Source: Sebastes aleutianus (taxonomy: Eukaryota; Chordata; Actinopteri; Perciformes; Sebastidae). From it: DNA of 64,000 nt. This document shows positions 63,369 to 64,000 of this stretch, one piece after another. The stretch lies in NCBI GenBank assembly GCA_916700875.1, contig CAKAKS010000062.1:7838373-7902372 (forward strand), written 5' to 3'. A program made the translations under genes and the position numbers. Each line of letters starts with the position of its first letter. The first letter of the stretch is position 1. The notes under the pieces were generated by a model. It searched no databases. It was not told where the DNA came from and saw nothing but the letters and a program-made list of their open reading frames with translations.

Positions 63369-63598
63369 GTTCAACCATTGACTTGAGTTCAACTTCAGCA
63401 ACCAGAACCAGAACAGGTATTGGGTTCTGATTAGTTTATGATGATCTGATAAAGGCAACACACTGATACCTGGTTTGTGTTTTATTCTTTCAGACTGCCC
63501 GGGTACACAAAGTGAGAAAGCAGGAAAGACTTCGACATGTCAGGGCTGTCCCAACCAGAAAACCTGTGCTTCTGGAGCCTCCAAGGCCCCCGACCCTG
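61904..63598 (+). CDS. nubp1: Cytosolic Fe-S cluster assembly factor NUBP1, exons 1-2 (5' partial gene; continues beyond window)
   Basis: Exon 1 coding part 61904-61934 (donor GTGAGT) joins exon 2 63494-63598 (acceptor TTTATTCTTTCAG, donor GTAAGA) in phase 1. The 45 residues encoded contain Cys12, Cys26, Cys29 and Cys35 in the spacing C-x13-C-x2-C-x5-C, with [13 protein letters not shown] as in other NUBP1 proteins. In the family these four cysteines bind the N-terminal 4Fe-4S cluster of this P-loop ATPase, which with NUBP2 forms the scaffold of the cytosolic iron-sulfur assembly pathway. The Walker region and the rest lie past 64000. The start is supported by its place in the CpG-richer leader and by length match to relatives. 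The identical upstream exon 1 at 58644 could serve instead. Confidence 0.95.
62691..63020. repeat. Nested tandem array, period 142-143 bp (copy B)
   Basis: Units start at 62691, 62833 and 62976, with the same spacing as the array at 59469, so the array existed before the 3.2-kb duplication. Confidence 0.85.
63311..63368. repeat. (AT)n microsatellite
   Basis: TATATA run with AAATA interruptions near the end of duplication copy B. The equivalent place in copy A (60090-60112) has only about 22 bases, so the tract expanded or contracted after the duplication. Confidence 0.9.
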
Positions 63599-63706
63599 GT
63601 AAGACTGTTGTTACCACATCTTGATATTATGATCATTTATAGACAGTTCAACATATACACGTGGTATCATTAGAATCATTTAAATTGAACAGGAAAAGTT
63701 AGTAGC

Positions 63707-64000
63707 TTAAAGGTCACCTATTATGCAAAATGCACTTTTCCATGTCTTTTAAACATCAATATCTCAATATCAATATCTGTCCCCAGTGTGTCTACAGGTC
63801 ACCATAGTATCATAAAAGACCATCCTCTCTCTGTTTCTCCTGCTCCGTTTGACCGGAAATGGGTGTAGAAAATCACTCAGCAGATTTTCCTTCTCTTCTG
63901 ACGTCATTAGAGAAATGCAAGCCATGTAAGGGTTTCCTGGTCGAACCAGAGCAGAACCTTCAGTAGCTGACCCCGCCTCACACTCTCAACCGAACTATGA
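63707..64000. repeat. Dispersed fish repeat in nubp1 intron 2 (to window edge)
   Basis: Begins TTAAAGGTCACCTATTATGC and includes AAATGCACTTTTCCATGTCT and GTGTCTACAGGTCACC, a repeat seen widely in fish genomes by recognition. Its right end is outside the window. Confidence 0.6.

Larger units (their letters stand above)
60157..63402 (+). repeat. Tandem duplication, copy B (adjacent to nubp1 exon 2)
   Basis: Begins CTCTAAGGGCATCG directly after copy A and ends at TTCAGCAAC (63402), after which unique intron 1 sequence leads to exon 2. Relative to copy A it has an insertion near 60790-60860 (CCCCTACTCCCTGCCTCTC) and lacks about 40 bp near 62435. Confidence 0.93.

Overview
The window looks like nuclear DNA of a teleost fish, probably a spiny-rayed (acanthomorph) species. 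The evidence is split vertebrate genes with GT-AG introns, many (CA)n/(GT)n microsatellites, a tRNA-headed SINE, and several short inverted-repeat DNA transposon families typical of that group. No bacterial, viral or organellar organisation is seen. Repeat-family names come from recognition, not from a database search.

Three protein-coding genes can be built exon by exon. (1) atf7ip2-like, minus strand, 11 coding exons between 14583 and 6919, 438 aa; it has an ATF7IP-type coiled coil and a C-terminal fibronectin type III domain. (2) emp2, minus strand, four coding exons between 23719 and 21940, 165 aa; a long 3' UTR reaches about 18.9 kb and a noncoding first exon with a GC-rich promoter lies at 37.9-38.2 kb, leaving a repeat-filled first intron of about 14 kb. 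(3) nubp1, plus strand, of which only exons 1 and 2 fall in the window (to 63598). These genes are neighbours on human 16p13, so the block is old. TEKT5, which lies between EMP2 and NUBP1 in human, was not found, and atf7ip2 appears inverted relative to the human arrangement.

The most unusual structure is a direct tandem duplication of about 3.2 kb (56961-60156 and 60157-63402). It contains the nubp1 promoter region, its whole first coding exon and the start of intron 1. Both copies keep the same start codon, the same ten codons and the same splice donor, and only one exon 2 follows. Each copy carries a nested tandem array with a period of 142-143 bp.

Layout: 1-6540 repeats and unassigned DNA; 6541-14583 atf7ip2 (possible upstream noncoding exon at 15243-15317); 14.6-18.9 kb repeats, including three LINE fragments in opposed orientations; 18.9-38.2 kb emp2 with its introns; 38.2-56.9 kb intergenic DNA with microsatellites and inverted-repeat elements; 56.9-64.0 kb the nubp1 5' duplication and exon 2. 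The three genes belong to different pathways (heterochromatin silencing, membrane microdomain organisation, cytosolic iron-sulfur assembly) and nothing suggests that they act together.
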